Below are positions 1 to 13,112 of a stretch of DNA of 64,000 nt, one piece after another; within the stretch, counting starts at the first letter, position 1; every line of letters begins with the position of its first letter. This DNA comes from Penicillium oxalicum (lineage: Eukaryota > Ascomycota > Eurotiomycetes > Eurotiales > Aspergillaceae). The notes under the pieces are model-generated. The model searched no databases. It was not told the DNA's origin and saw only the letters and a list, made by a program, of their open reading frames with translations. Both the position numbers and the translations under genes were made by a program. Location of the stretch: positions 2,914,001 to 2,978,000 of the forward strand of contig NC_064652.1 in NCBI RefSeq assembly GCF_001723175.1, read 5' to 3'.

Positions 1-2246
1 ATTTTTAGACTTAGTCGCGATCGAACTCTATACTTTTATAAAAGATAGCGAATTTTAGAAGGGATATAAGACTTAGGAAGATTTTAAGGATAGCTAGATA
101 GTAGCAAGAGAAGTAATTAATCGTCGCGAATATAATAAGAACTATATCTAGTAAGTAATATACGTAGCGCTATAAGCTTAGAATAGGGATACTAAAAAGA
201 TTATAATCAGAGTCCGAACGAAAGCTTTCGCCGAAAAGATTAGTAAACTAGTAAGAAGCAGGATTAGTTTCGAAGAGATGTAGCTCCGAGTTAATAACGC
301 TATTCTCTAACGACTTAAGAAAGGAATATATAGGCGGGGGATCCGAAGAGCTAAAGAGGTTATATAAGGTAATCTCGATAATACCTATAAATCGCTAGAT
401 TTAACGGAATTAACGCTAGAGAGGCTATTAAGATAATATCTATCTATTAATAAGGATAGATTTATATACGAATACTATCAGATACCGCGAATTTTAGATA
501 AGGCAGATAAGGATTAAAGTATAGCTCTAGACAAGGAAAACCTAGTTCTAGAAGGAAGCCGAATTTCTTCTATAGAAGAAATCTAACCGCGCAAACGGAG
601 CCCGGAACTAAGCGACGACGATAAAGATAACGATAACGATAAACGATCGTAGAAATCAGAACTATTAACAGAGCCTACTACTAAGAAACCGAAGATATTA
701 TAAGGTTTATTAAAGTTAGTACCCTACGGATATAAGATAGATACTTCTAGGCTAGCTAAAGTAATTCCGAAGACGAAATTAGATACTAAAAGTAAGCGCG
801 AAGCGCTAGTAATTTTTCGGCTTATTAGTAGGTCTATTCGTGAAAATACGACCGAAATTAGCCCTAATTCGATTTGCAAGGGGTATATAACTTAGCTAGT
901 ATATCTTTTGTATACTTATACTAATAGTATTAATTATAGGACTCTAGTATAATACTTATAATACCTTTATGCCTAGCTCGGTAACTAGGATAGGGCTAAG
1001 AAGGAATTTAAGGTTTAGTTTAAACTATCCTCTAGAAAAGAACTTAGGAGCTACTTTCGATTCCCTCCTAAGATACGAAAACCTTTAGTATCGAATTTCG
1101 AGGAGATATAGTATCTAACTTTTTAGTTTTCGCTATTTTAGAAGGGTTCTACTAAGCTTTGTGAAGAAAATAGAGAGGGATTAGAACGTTAACGGAAGCG
1201 TAGTAGTACTAATTTTTATATAGCTATATAATAATTAGGATAGCTATTATCCTCGCGATCTAATAGATATAATCGAGGAGGAATTTAATATATATAACTA
1301 GTATTACTAATCGCGAAAGTGTACGCTAAGGGTTAGATAGGCTAAAAACGTATAATATAGTAGTATCTAGTAACTAGTATAGCGCGACTATACCTACTAC
1401 CTACTCTATATTCTACTACGACTAGATTATTAATATTAGCTAATTTTATTTCCTTACTACGCGAAGAGTATATATCCTAGTAAAAAGACTACTTTCTGCT
1501 ATCTTAATATTAATATAACGGATCTCCTTATATCCTAACGAATAGCGAATACGATCTAGGGGACGGTTTCTTTAATAGATAAGAACCTACGAAATTATAC
1601 TAAAATACTACTTAGGATATAAAACTACCTCGCTAAGTAGTAGTAGGATCTATACGATCGTAGTTACTAGAAAGATAGTTTAATCTATAAGATATTAGCT
1701 ACGATATAGATAGTAGAAGATAAGGAGAAATTTAGTCTCTCCTAGGAAAAGGTTATCTATAGGTAGGAAGATATACGTATTTCGAAGCTATATCTTCCTT
1801 ATAGATTAATAGGACTAGCGACCTATCTTTAGCGAACGGTTTTGCCCTAGTTTATTAGTATTAGAGAAGATTATAAGATCTTAGATAGTCCTAAATTAGG
1901 TACTTAGTCTAAACTTTTAGCTTATTATCGCGATTTTTTGTTACCTAAAAAGACTCCTTCCGGGTAGTCTAGTTAGAAATATAGTAGTCGGCTTATATAT
2001 CCTTTTTCTATATTAATTCGGTTACTAGAATTAAGTCCGATTAGAGATACGCTAATTAGTCGCGAAAGATAGGATTCCCCTATAGTTATCGAAGAATTAG
2101 ACGTTCTTTTTAGCTAGAATTAGTAACGAGCGTATAGATTAATCTAGGAGTAGCACGACTAGGCGAGATAGGCCTATCTACTATATTTTAAGATAATAAT
2201 AAAGGCCGAATAGTAGTAATTTAGCGTATACTCTTATTTTCTGTGA
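1..2246 (+). pseudogene. Element A ORF2 (copy A3), RIPed; C-terminal half 2OG-Fe(II) dioxygenase-like
   Basis: An accessory frame between pol and the 3' LTR, in the same direction as pol; its start lies outside the window. Stops in the frame are TAG/TAA, as expected from CAG, CAA or TGG after RIP, up to a TGA at 2244-2246. The N-terminal part is highly charged (for example RREYNKNYI, KKIIIRVRTK, an acidic SDDDKDNDND run near 600-640), unlike the Ser/Leu/Tyr-rich noise of the other frames. From about 1,100 a second region reads like a fungal family I associate with 2OG-Fe(II) (PhyH-like) oxygenases: TTFCYLNINI at 1484-1513, where Tyr(TAT) and Asn(AAT) are RIP products of His and Asp and would give HxD; then GTVSL; then LPYR at about 1794-1805, giving a distal His. 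It ends FSVYSYFL. The family call is from memory of its pattern, not a search. A frameshift near 1,125 is likely because this copy lacks about 8 bp present in A1 and A2. Confidence 0.6.
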
Positions 2247-2384
2247 AAGGAGAAGGGCCTATCGGTTTTACTAAATTTTGTATAGCCTAATAAGTTAGCC
2301 TAAGGGTCTTTAGGAGATCTAATATTACTATTAAGGGATATAGAAAATTAACTAAGGGATAGTAAATTATAGGGGGGGAGGTTA

Positions 2385-2733
2385 TATAGTAGGAGATTCG
2401 GTTATATATACTTAAAGGCGGATATTTAGTAGTAGGAGATACCTAAGAGCCTTACCGCCGAGGAAGGTTATCTAGGACCTAGCTTGCGGGATCCGGTATT
2501 ATTATCATACTTAATTAATAGTTTAGACGGAGGATTTAGGACAGTCTTTACAGTCAGATTCCTTACACTTACAATATTATACTCTTTTTGATTCCTGCCT
2601 TTAGTACCTAATATCGGATCTCACGATTACCTTAGAGGATTCCAGGACTTGCGTGCTTTATAGGTTTAGTTTAGTCCCTCTATGACTCGACCTATCTAGT
2701 AAGATCAGACTACCGTGAGCATTCCCCTCTTTA
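2385..2733 (+). repeat. 3' LTR of A3
   Basis: 349 bp, starting TATAGTAGGAG (ancestrally TGTAGTGGGGG) and ending CCCCTCTTTA. The same LTR occurs at 13113-13463, 25961-26309 and 45351-45692. Copies differ mainly by CA-to-TA and TG-to-TA changes. Confidence 0.88.
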
Positions 2734-2737
2734 ATAT

Positions 2738-2960
2738 ATACTAAAGATAGGAATTAAAAAGAGTGTAATAATATAAGTATAAGGAATCTGACTATAAAGA
2801 CTATCTAGAATCCTCTATCTAAACTATTAATTAAGTATAATAATAATACCGGATCCCGTAAGCTAGGTCCTAGATAACCTTCCTCGACGGTAAGGCTCTT
2901 AGGTATCTCCTACTACTAAATATCCGCCTTTAAGTATATATAACCGAATCCCCTACTATA
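2738..2960 (-). repeat. Truncated 3' LTR of A2
   Basis: About 223 bp of the roughly 350-bp LTR, from its first base at 2960 to the interior sequence CTTTAGTA at 2738. The missing distal part would lie left of A3 if A3 inserted here. Confidence 0.8.
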
Positions 2961-3098
2961 TAACCTCCCCCCCTATAATTTACTATCCCTTAGTTAATTT
3001 TCTATATCCCTTAATAGTAATATTAGATCTCCTAAAGACCCTTAGGCTAACTTATTAGGCTATACAAAATTTAGTAAAACCGATAGGCCCTTCTCCTT

Positions 3099-5578
3099 TC
3101 ACAGAAAATAAGAGTATACGCTAAATTACTACTATTCGGCCTTTATCATTATCTTAAAATATAGTAGGTAGGCCCGTCTCGCCTAGTCGCGCTACTCCTG
3201 GATTAATCTATGCGCTCGTTACTAATTTTAGCTAAAAAGAACGTCTAATTCTTCGATAACTATAGGGGAATCCTATCTTTCGCGACTAATTAGCGTATCT
3301 CTAATCGACTTAATTCTAGTAACCGAATTAATATAGAAAAAGGATATATAAGCCGACTACTATATTTCTAACTAGACTACCCGGAAGGAGTCTATTTAGG
3401 TAACGAAAAATCGCGATAATAAGCCGAAAGTTTAGACTAAATATTTAATTTAGGACTATCTAGGATCTTATAATCTTTCCTAATACTAATAAACTAGGGC
3501 AAAACCGTTCGCTAAAGATAAGTCGCCGGTCCTATTAATCTATAAGAAAGATATAGCTTCGAAATATATATATCTCCCTACCTATAGATAACCTTTTCCT
3601 AGGAGAGACTAAATTTCTCCTTATCTTCTACTATCTATATCGTAGCTAATATCTTATAGATTAAACTATCTTTCTAGTAACTATAATCGTATAGATCCTA
3701 CTACTACTTAGCGAGGTAGTTTTATATCCTAAGTAGTATTTTAGTATAATTTCGTAGGTTCTTATCCGTTAAAGAGACTGTCCCCTAGATTATATTCGCT
3801 ATTCGTTAGGACGCAAGGAGATCTATTATATTAATATTAAGATAGCGGAAAGTAGTCTGTTTACTAGGGTATATACTCTTCGCGTAGTAAGGAAACGAAA
3901 TTAGCTAATATTAATGATCCGGTCGTAGTAGAATATAGAGTAAGTAGTAGGTATAGTCGCGCCGTACTAGTTACTAGATACTACTATACTATACGTTTTT
4001 AGCCTATCTAACCCTTAGTATATACTTTCGCGATTAGTAATACTAGTTATATATATTAAATTCCTCCTCGATTATATCTATTAGACCGCGAGGATAATAG
4101 CCGTCCTAATCGTTATATAGCTATACAAAAACTAGTACTATTACGCTTCCGTTAACATTCTAATCCCTCTCTATTTTCTTCACAAAGCTTAGTAGAACCC
4201 CTCTAAAATAGCGAAAACTTATATCCTAAAAAGTCAGATACTATATCTTCTCGAAATTCGATACTAAAGGTTTTCGTATCTTAGGAGGGAATCGAAAATA
4301 GCTCCTAAGTTCTTTTCTAGAGGATAGTTTAAACTAAACCTTAAATTCCTTCTTAGCCCTATCCTAGTCACCGAGCTAGGCGTAAAGATATCGTAAGCGT
4401 TATACTAGAGTCCCGTAATCGATACCGTTAGTATAAATATACAAAAGATATACTAGCTAAGTTATATACCCCTTATAAATCGAATTAGGGCTAATTTCGG
4501 TCGTATTTTCGCGAATAGACCTACTAATAAGCCGAAAAATTACTAGCGCTTCGCGCTTACTTTTAATATCTAATTTCGTCTTCGGAATCACTTTAGCTAG
4601 CCTAGAAGTATCTATCTTGTATCCGCAGGGTACTAACTTTGATAAACCTTGCGATATCTTCGGTTTCTTAGTAGTAGGCTCTATTAACAGTTCTAATCTC
4701 TACGATCGTTTATCGTTATTATTATCTCTATCGTCGTCGCTTAGTTCCGGGCTCTATTTACGCGGTTAGATTTCTTCTGCAGAAGAAATTTAGCTTCCTT
4801 CTAGATCTAGGTTTTACGATTAGATTTCTTCTATAGAAGAAATTTAGCTTTTATCCTTATCTAGAGCTAGGCTCTAATCCTTATCTACCTTATCCAAAAT
4901 TCGCGGTATCTGATAATATTTATATATAAATCTATCTTTATTAATCGACAGATAGTATTTTAATAACCGTTCTAGCGTTAGTTCCGTTAAATCTAGCGAT
5001 TTATAGGCGTTATCAAGATTACCTTATATAACCTCTTTAGCTCTTCGGATCCCCCGCCTATATATTCCTTTCTTAAGTCGTTAGAGAATAGCGTTATTAA
5101 CTCGGAGCTATATCTCTTCGAAACTAATCCCGCTCCTTACTAGTTTACTAACCTTTTCGGCGAAAGTTTTTATTCGGACTCTAATTATAATCTTTTTAGC
5201 GTCCCTATTCTAAGCTTATAGCGCTACGTATATTACTTGCTAGATATAGTTCTTATTATATTCGCGACGATTAATTACTTCTCTTGCTACCGTCTAGCTA
5301 TTCTTAAAATCTTCCTAAGTCTTATATCTCTTCTAAAATTCGCTATCTTTTATAAAGGTATAGAGTTCGATCGCGACTAAGTCTAAAAATACCTATCCTT
5401 TTTCGTAAATCTTATATAGATAGAGCTTTGCTATCTTATAGATCTAGTCCGTAGGTAGCGTACGTAATTCTTCGATAATCTTAGTAGGGGAAGTAATTTA
5501 TATTAAACAATTACTTAGTATCGAAGGTATAATATTAAGATACTAGCTTGCGGCGGATATCGTAGCCTAGTCCGTTAT
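3099..5578 (-). pseudogene. Element A ORF2 (copy A2), RIPed
   Basis: The complete ORF2 span in this copy, about 826 codons. The probable start is ATA at 5578-5576 (an ATG after RIP), and it ends at TGA (3101-3099), the same stop as in A3. It lies about 350 bp downstream of the pol stop in the pol direction. The N-terminal half is charged, with two in-frame copies of the palindrome that encodes SSAEE-like residues (4771-4788 and 4824-4842). The C-terminal half carries the HxD...H dioxygenase-like pattern described for A3. The copy has many RIP stops and probably small indels. The function for the element is unknown. Confidence 0.6.
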
Positions 5579-5929
5579 ATTAAATTCTTCCGCAGAAGAA
5601 ATTCGCAGAGTTTAACGTATCGTTATAGGTCGATATCTTCTGCAGAAGAAATTTGTAGTACTTAGCGAAAATTATTATGATTTAAGCTCTTTCCGGAGAC
5701 TTCTCTCCCCTCCTAAAAATCTTGCTATCCCTAGCAAGTTCCTTTTCTATTACCTTTTAAAATAGTCTCAAAAACTACTAAATTTCTAAATAAAGACAAA
5801 ATTTAGTAAATCTAATAAATTTAATCTACTTCTAAGAGAAATTAATAAAAATACAAACAAATCCGAAATATTCGTATTAAATAGACTAATTAATATACTA
5901 CCTTTTTAATAAAGAAAAATATCGAATTA

Positions 5930-8900
5930 AATTAACCCTGTCCCTCTCGCGATAGCCGTCCTCTTCTGCGCCTTTATATAGTAGGTAGTAATCCGTTCTT
6001 AGCCTTAATTCTTTTATCCTTATCTAAATTTCTTTTATCCTAGAGCGCCTAGTAATAAAATCTTTTTAGCCTACTACTATTAATACTAGCGCTTACTTTA
6101 TTTATCTATTAGTATAGGGTACTATCTAATTCTTTAATTTCGTATACGCTATTTTTTAGATCTTTTCTAATTCGATACGGCGCTATCTATCTAAATCGGA
6201 GCTTATTTCTAGACGTTATATTATCCTCTAACCTAGTATTATAGAGAAGGACTAAATCTTTTGCTTTTAGGAGCGTAATTCGTAGGTTTCTATACGAGTT
6301 ATAATATTCTTTATTCTAAGCTCTTAGCCTCTATAGCCGTATTATTATATTAGAGATATCCTAGTCTCGTCTTTTAATTTATTTAGCTCGTAACGTAATT
6401 AGATCTGCGCGTGTCTCTACCTTTTCCTAGAGTAGTATCGACTAGATAGGTATATCTAATTCTACTAGCAAGATAGTATCTTATCTATAAATAAATCGGA
6501 AGAGTAAGATACTAGTATACGTATATAAAGTCGCTCCGTTAGTAAGTATCGTAGCCGGTAGCTTTTAGGACTATTTTAGTTTAATACCTTCTAATAGTTT
6601 ATACCTATTCGTTATTTTAGATAAGGCGTCTTTTAGAGTTCGTATTACTCTCTTAATCGCCCTATTCGCCTACGGGTTATATACCGAAATTAAAATAGTA
6701 TTAACGCGGTACGATTTCAAAAAATTTCGTATTTCCGAACGTATTTTAGGACTAAAATTAATAATAATCTCCTAAGATATCCTATACCTATAGATAATAT
6801 CCTCCTAAATAAATCCGGTAGCGCTTTTACTATCTACCTTCTAGAGAATCCTTGCTTCTAGCTACCTACTAGCTAAATCTCTTACTTAGATAACTCCTTT
6901 TTAACCTTCCTCGTTAGGTAGCGGGGTAGTATTAATATACTATTTCTCCTAGATTCGTATTAGTCTTACGCTTCTTATAGGTTTATATAGTCTAATAGGA
7001 TTACGCGCCTAGTATTCGAAGTATACGCGTATAAATTTCGTAGTCTTATTATATATTCCTAACTAATAGTATCGTATAGCTAATAGGTTATAAGTAGCTT
7101 CGCGGCCTTTATAGCCTAATTCTTTATATAAGCGCTATAGCGTCTCTTTTCGTATTCTAGTATCGTCTAAAACCCTTCGTATAATTAGATCTCTACTATA
7201 TCCTCTATAAAATAGATATTAATCTTAGACCGTAAATTTTAAAGCCTTTTTCTTAAACGTACTAAATTTATTACGAGATATCTTAGCTAGCCTATATAGT
7301 GTTATTAAGAATCTTATAATTTTCTAAGATTCTTCTAAATAAGACCTATCTAGAATTTCTATACCGATATTTATTTCTTCTATAGAAGAAATCTCTTAAG
7401 AGATAGGAATTTTAACAGAAACTATAGTTTCTACTAGAGAAACCGTAACGCGAAGATAAGAGATTTTAGCTATAATAAATTTATTAATATCTCTCACCTT
7501 TTCTTGCTCTTCTATTTCTTTAGGCGTAGCGGGCTTCCTAGATAAGCTATTAACGGTACTATTTTTCGTCCTAGGAATATACTTTATATTAAAATCGAAG
7601 AGCTAAATCTAAGTAAGCTATCGCGTTACTAAGGTCCTAGGTAAGTCTGAAGCTAGTCGATTTAACTACGTAACTAGTATATTAGTATTAGTTTCTAATA
7701 TAAATCTTACCCTATATAGCTAATACCGTAGCTTTTTAAATACCTTTATTACTCCTCGATATTCTAATTTTCTAGTATCGTATATTTACTCTAATTTAGA
7801 CTAAACCCCTAACTCGTATCGTACGACTCGTTATACCTCTTCTCTTTTCTATATCAAAACGCTACTCTATCCTATTTTTAACGCGTCTACTATAAGCGTT
7901 AGGTCTAACAAATTCTAGCTATAATCGACTAGTATAACCGCCGGAAAGCTATATAGTATCTCCTTAATCTTCTTAAAGGTATTCTATTTATTATTACCCT
8001 AATAGAATATCGTATCCTTCCGCAAAATCGTATATAATAGCGCTATAATATACTAAAAATCCTTTACTAGAATTCGAAAGTAGACCGTAAGACTAACAAA
8101 AGAGTATATCTTATCGCGATTAATAGGGACTAGCTAGTCGGCTAACTTAGAAATTTTCCGCTTATTAGATCTACGCCTATTAGAATCGTATATCTAGCCT
8201 ATAATTTCAAGGCCGGATATTATAAGTTACGACTTTTCTATAGAAACTCTCGCTCCTATAAGTTCTAAAAGGTACAGGGTCTTATCTAGATTTTATATAT
8301 ATTCTAAGATAAACCTCCTAATCCCTAGTCTTACAAACTCGTTATTATACTAGGTCTTAGGTCCTTTAACTAGAATATTATCTATAAAAGGTTTAGTAAT
8401 ATACAGAATATCGGCTAGGATCTATATAACTACTCTTTAGAATTACGGTATAGAATTCGAAGCCTCTTATAATAATATAGTCTGTCTTAGTAAACCGATC
8501 AGGGTCTAGATCGCCGTTATATTTTAATCGCGACTATCTAGAGTTATCTAGTTATACCCGGAAAATAGATTAATAGCGGATAATATTACTATACCTAAAA
8601 ATTCTTTAACGAATTCGTCTATATTAGAGAGTATATTCGTATCTCGTACTATTACTTTATTAATATATATTATAGCGTTTACTATACGATATTTTCTATT
8701 CTTCTTACGTACTAAGAACTAAGGATTTCGGTAGGGACTATTATAATATTCTAGACCCCTTTTTATAATCTTTCCTGTAATATCTCTTTAACTATACCTT
8801 TTAGCGCTAGCGGGATTTAAAATCTAGGATACTACTAGGCCTTATACTAAATCGTCTTAATATATTATAGCGATATTACTTCCGGGAAAATTAAAGATAT

Positions 8901-10020
8901 ATAGGACTAATTCTACGCAAAATAACCTTCTCTTTTAAATAGTATCTCGCGTAATAATCCTCTTTCCTTTAGTAGAAGATCCTTTCTAATTAATATTTTC
9001 TGCTTCCTTTTAGGTATTAGACGCGTACCTCTTATAATTATAGAGATCCGTAGTATTAGTAGATTATTAAATATACTTTTAATATTAGACGCGCGATATT
9101 TAGTAAAGTATTTCTTTTCGTAGATTTCCTTCTAATTTATATAACTAGTTAGTACCGATCTATCGTTTTCGGTCGTATTAACTAGTTTAATCTTGTCCGC
9201 TACTCTTTTAAACAAAGTATAAACCGGTATACCTATACCTATAGGGCTAGGGCTCGGATTTATAGTTAAAAGATACCTTAGTCGTAGAAATCTTATAGTA
9301 ATATCCTATAGCTACCTACGCGGAATCTTATAGTCGTAGCTAATTTTTAATTTATCGAAAATTTTTAATATCTTTCTGTCTCTTATATTTTTAAATATTT
9401 TTAGTACTTTTATAGCGTTTTTAGAGGATACTATTAAAACGTATAGTAAATTATAGCCTATTTTTAGTATCGGTATCTTATTTATTATACTAGAAGTATC
9501 GCTAATTAGGCTTCCGGATATCCTAAAAAATCTATCTCTGTATTCGTAGGTTCTATAAAATCTTTAGGCTATAGCTAATACTTCTAGACTAAGGTTTTCT
9601 TACTCGGAGAATATACCTTAAAGACTAACTTCCTAGTCTAGTCTTCCGAAAAGACTACTATTTTAAAAAACTATTAATTTTCTCTGTAGTAGAAGCTATT
9701 ATATCGCGTAACTAGATTCGTCCTAGAAGAATCTCTGCTATATAATCCTTTATAATTATATAGTAAGAGTACGTTATAATATCGCCGATTAAAATAGGTA
9801 AGCCTTCTGTAACTCCGTAAAAGGGACGCGTTCGGCTATTAATAGGTACTATATATAGCTTTAGATCTTTTCGAATATTAAGGTTTAATATATATACCGT
9901 TTCTAGGGAAATAAGATTAACTAATAATCCCTAATTAATCGTAGCTTTAAGCTTATACCTATATACGTACACCTTTATATATAAGAGCCCTCTAGTATAT
10001 TCCTTAAACGTACCCGGATT
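5930..10020 (-). pseudogene. pol: pol of element A2 (protease, RT, RNase H, integrase), RIPed
   Basis: Collinear with pol in A1. The protease segment lies near 9,960-9,700; its catalytic site reads N-stop-G where D-[ST]-G is expected. RT follows, with the FIDN (from FIDD) palm and the following VKGP at about 8,400-8,380. The integrase lies near 7,500-6,000 and has the typical PQEII...EIRNFLK run and a GPY/F-like end. The C-terminus (5938-5972) is Arg-rich with a GRP-type AT hook in its ancestral reading. No frame is intact. Confidence 0.82.
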
Positions 10021-12790
10021 TCGCGGTGCAGAGATTCGCACCGATCTCCTAAGATCCTATATCCGCGCGGTTACTTTATCTACTTTTGTAACTCGCTAAG
10101 TAGTAGCGAAGTATATAGGCGTAGTAGTATTTATAGTATTCGTAGTATTTATAGTATTCGTAGTAACTATAGGTACCGAAGGTTCGAAGGAATTCGTAAT
10201 ATTTCTGACTTAGCTACGTAGTTACGGTGATATAAATATTAGATTACCTAGTATAATCGTAGGCGGTATAGGAATAGCTAGCAATTTTCTAGTAATTTTT
10301 CCTTACGTTAGGTAGTAGTATCCGCGGAAGATTTTAGGCGCTTTTAGATAGGCATCGAAAATCTTATATCTTGACTAGCTCTCTAGGTCTAACTACCCTA
10401 GTCTTAGATTTCTTCTGTAGAAGAATCTCGCGGCTAACTATTTAGTTAGCGCTCCTATTCTCGCCTTTAAATTTCTTCTATAGAAGAAATTCGCAAAGGG
10501 GCTAGTGCTATATCCGCTATTATATCGTCTTTATTAATAGTCGCTAGATAGTATCTACTCGGTTATATACTACGTACTTTCGTATAAATTCTAGACTAGT
10601 TAGAGCGCTTATAACCGGCTAGTTATCTATTAATAGCGAAGACTTCTCTCTTATATATTTCGTCTTCTCTCCCTTCTAATCCTTCGAAATTAGCGTTTTT
10701 CTAAGGGAAATCCCTACTAAATCTACCTAAGTAGTATAAATTTACGGAGTATAGTAAGAATAGACCCCTAAATATAATTAAGGCGTAGTAATAGTAGAGA
10801 TAGCGTTAACGCTTACGCGTTAATTCTTCTACTACTAGTACTAGTTAGGAACTATATCTTTCTAAAATTAGTTACCTCTCTTGCGCGCCTCTAGTCTATT
10901 CTTACTAACCCTTCTAAGTACTACCCGATTTAGTTTATTCCGGTAGTATAGTCCTTTATTTTATATACTTAGATAGACAGGATAACTAGTTACCCGATAC
11001 CCTTTATTCCTATATTAGTAGTAACTATTAGATATCTGTCTTATAGGTATATAAGCAGGATTATTTCGGTTATTATTTTTCGCGATTAGGTGCTAAACTA
11101 AGACTCTCTATTTATTAGTAGCCTTCCGCTAGTCTTAATAACCTTTAGTATATTTACTAACAGACCGTTAAAAGCTTTCGTTAAACTTTCTAAATCCTAT
11201 CCTCTTAGAGAGCTTATATTCTTCTCGCAGAATCTCTATTTTTCGGAGTATCTATTATTTTCTATCTCTTATACGATTTTTCTCTAGAATCCGCGTAGAC
11301 CTAGATTCCTTTCTTAGGTACTACGTAGCCTATCGCGAGATCGTAATCCTTCTAGTCCTAATTTAGATTCCTAGTAGCTTTTTTAATCTAATCGAAAGAG
11401 ATCTATCTTTTACTCCTAGAAGGGTAGTTAATATTAATTTTCTCCTTCTTAATTAATTTCGATCTTAACTTTTCGGGTAGTCCTTTAATAAACTAAGTAT
11501 ATTGTTCTAAATCGCTAATATCTCCTCTCTTTACTAGGTATAATAAAACAGATAAAAAGATAGTTAAATATATATAAAAGTCGTCCTATTTAATACGATT
11601 TCTGTAGAAGCTCTATAACTAGGCACGAGTATAGGTAGCCTATAGGCTATTAGTATTATAATACTAATCTTTAAAGTCCTAAAAAAACTCTTCCTTGTTC
11701 TTCGCTTACTAGTTAGTATTCGTCTTAACCTATATACGCTATAGCTAACTATAGTAATCTAGAAGGATCTCTAAAATTCACGCGTTATTTCTTATATTAT
11801 AGCGCTTATATATATATTTAAAACTATCTAAGAATTCTGATATATTTCTGCCTTCGAATCGTAGCGTACTAGGGGTCCCTAGCTTAGGTATAGTCCTAAC
11901 TATATATCGCAAAGTTTATATCTCGAATTAGGCGTATAAACTTGCGTTAGTATTAGCGAAGGAGCTAGTCTCGGCGGTAGTAGCGGCGGTAGCTATACTC
12001 TCTCGCTAAACCCTTTAGGCGATCCTTTAGCAGACTTAGAAGAAGCTTAATCGCTAGGATTACGATAGGTATAGAAAGAGGTTATATTCGTAGGTATATC
12101 TAAAGATATTCTGTAGTCGTTTAGTTATTTAGATTACGATAATTACTTTAGCTTCGTAGGCTCTATCTAGTCCGGATATTTTTAGGGTTTTTTAGGTATA
12201 ATAGTATCTAGAGGGATATAGTAAGATTCGCAAGATAATTAACTCTTTAAATTTAACGAAGTCGTAAAATTAGTAGCTAGTCTAGATAGTAGCGTAGTTC
12301 CTAATTCTTTTCGATTTTTCTTCTAGTTTCGTACTCTCTTTTTATAGCTATTCCTTTCTTTTTTATCGCTTTTCGTCGTCGTTTAGCATATATTTTTCTT
12401 ATGTTTTCTTCTACAGAAGAATTTTTTAACTACTATTTTAGTATAGCATTCTCTTCTAGTAAGATCTTTATATTAGCCGCTATAGAAATCTTTCTTAAGC
12501 GATAAACTAACTCTATATAAAGTTCAGATAGACTAAGTTTATCTATTAATATAATTAGTCCGGAGATATTTTTAGTAATCGAATTAATATCTCTCGATCC
12601 TCTTAGTATTAATTAGCTAATAATCCGCGAATAAGCTAGGTATACTAGTCGAATAAAGGTATAGTATTAGCTATAAGATCCTCGGTAGGAGTAGCCCCCT
12701 ATATATAGCTAAAAGTCGCGTATTTAGCTATAATATAAGGTATTAGTTTCGAATAATAGTCTTAATTTCTCTTAATTTTTCGTCAGGGTT
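10020..12790 (-). pseudogene. gag: gag region of element A2, RIPed
   Basis: Collinear with A1 gag. The zinc knuckle is at 11023-10982 and reads Y-x2-Y-x4-Y-x4-Y, that is CCHC with every ligand codon (TGC/TGT, CAT/CAC) turned to Tyr by TG-to-TA and CA-to-TA changes. Two in-frame palindromes lie C-terminal to it (10409-10425, 10470-10490) and one lies near the N-terminus (12405-12422). Confidence 0.75.
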
Positions 12791-12895
12791 AAACGCGTTG
12801 CCTACTTTTTCTGCAGAAAAGTGCAGAATTTCTTAATTATAGCGGTAGTCGTAATAGTAGCGGTCGTAGCGGTCGTAGTAGTCGTTCTAGTCGTC

Positions 12896-13031
12896 TTAGT
12901 CTTAGCAGTCTTAGTAGCAATCTTAGTAGCAATCTTAGTAGTAATCTTAGTAGCAATCTTAGTAGCAATCTTAGTAGCAATCTTAGTAGCAATCTTAGTA
13001 GCAATCTTAGTAGCAATCTTAGTAGTAGATC
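12896..13031 (-). repeat. 12-bp minisatellite in the leader of A2
   Basis: About 11 tandem copies of a 12-bp unit (TTAGTAGCAATC on the plus strand) just inside the 5' LTR. On the element's sense strand it would encode Lys-Ile-Ala-Thr-type repeats. The matching array in A1 (26396-26500) is shorter and more divergent, so copy number varies between elements. Confidence 0.88.
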
Positions 13032-13112
13032 CTTTTATAATCGTATCGTAGGAATAGTATAGTCCTCTATCTTAGCTACCTTTATTATAAAAACCCCTAT
13101 ATCGGTTACTAA

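Larger units (their letters stand above)
1..2733 (+). mobile_element. Ty3-like element A, copy A3 (3' part, cut by window edge)
   Basis: This is the 3' end of a long Ty3-like LTR retrotransposon. It matches bases 42,970-45,692 of copy A1 directly and copy A2 (about 5,390-2,738) in reverse complement, so 1-5,390 forms a giant inverted repeat. It contains most of the accessory ORF2 and the 3' LTR. CpA and TpG are nearly absent, which indicates saturating RIP. The gag-pol part lies left of the window. Confidence 0.88.

Noticed and set aside
10120..10170. Short direct repeats (GTATTTATAGTATTC) as a CRISPR-like array
   Set aside because: They are Thr/Asn-encoding microrepeats within element A, also present near 29,240-29,280 in A1; no spacers.
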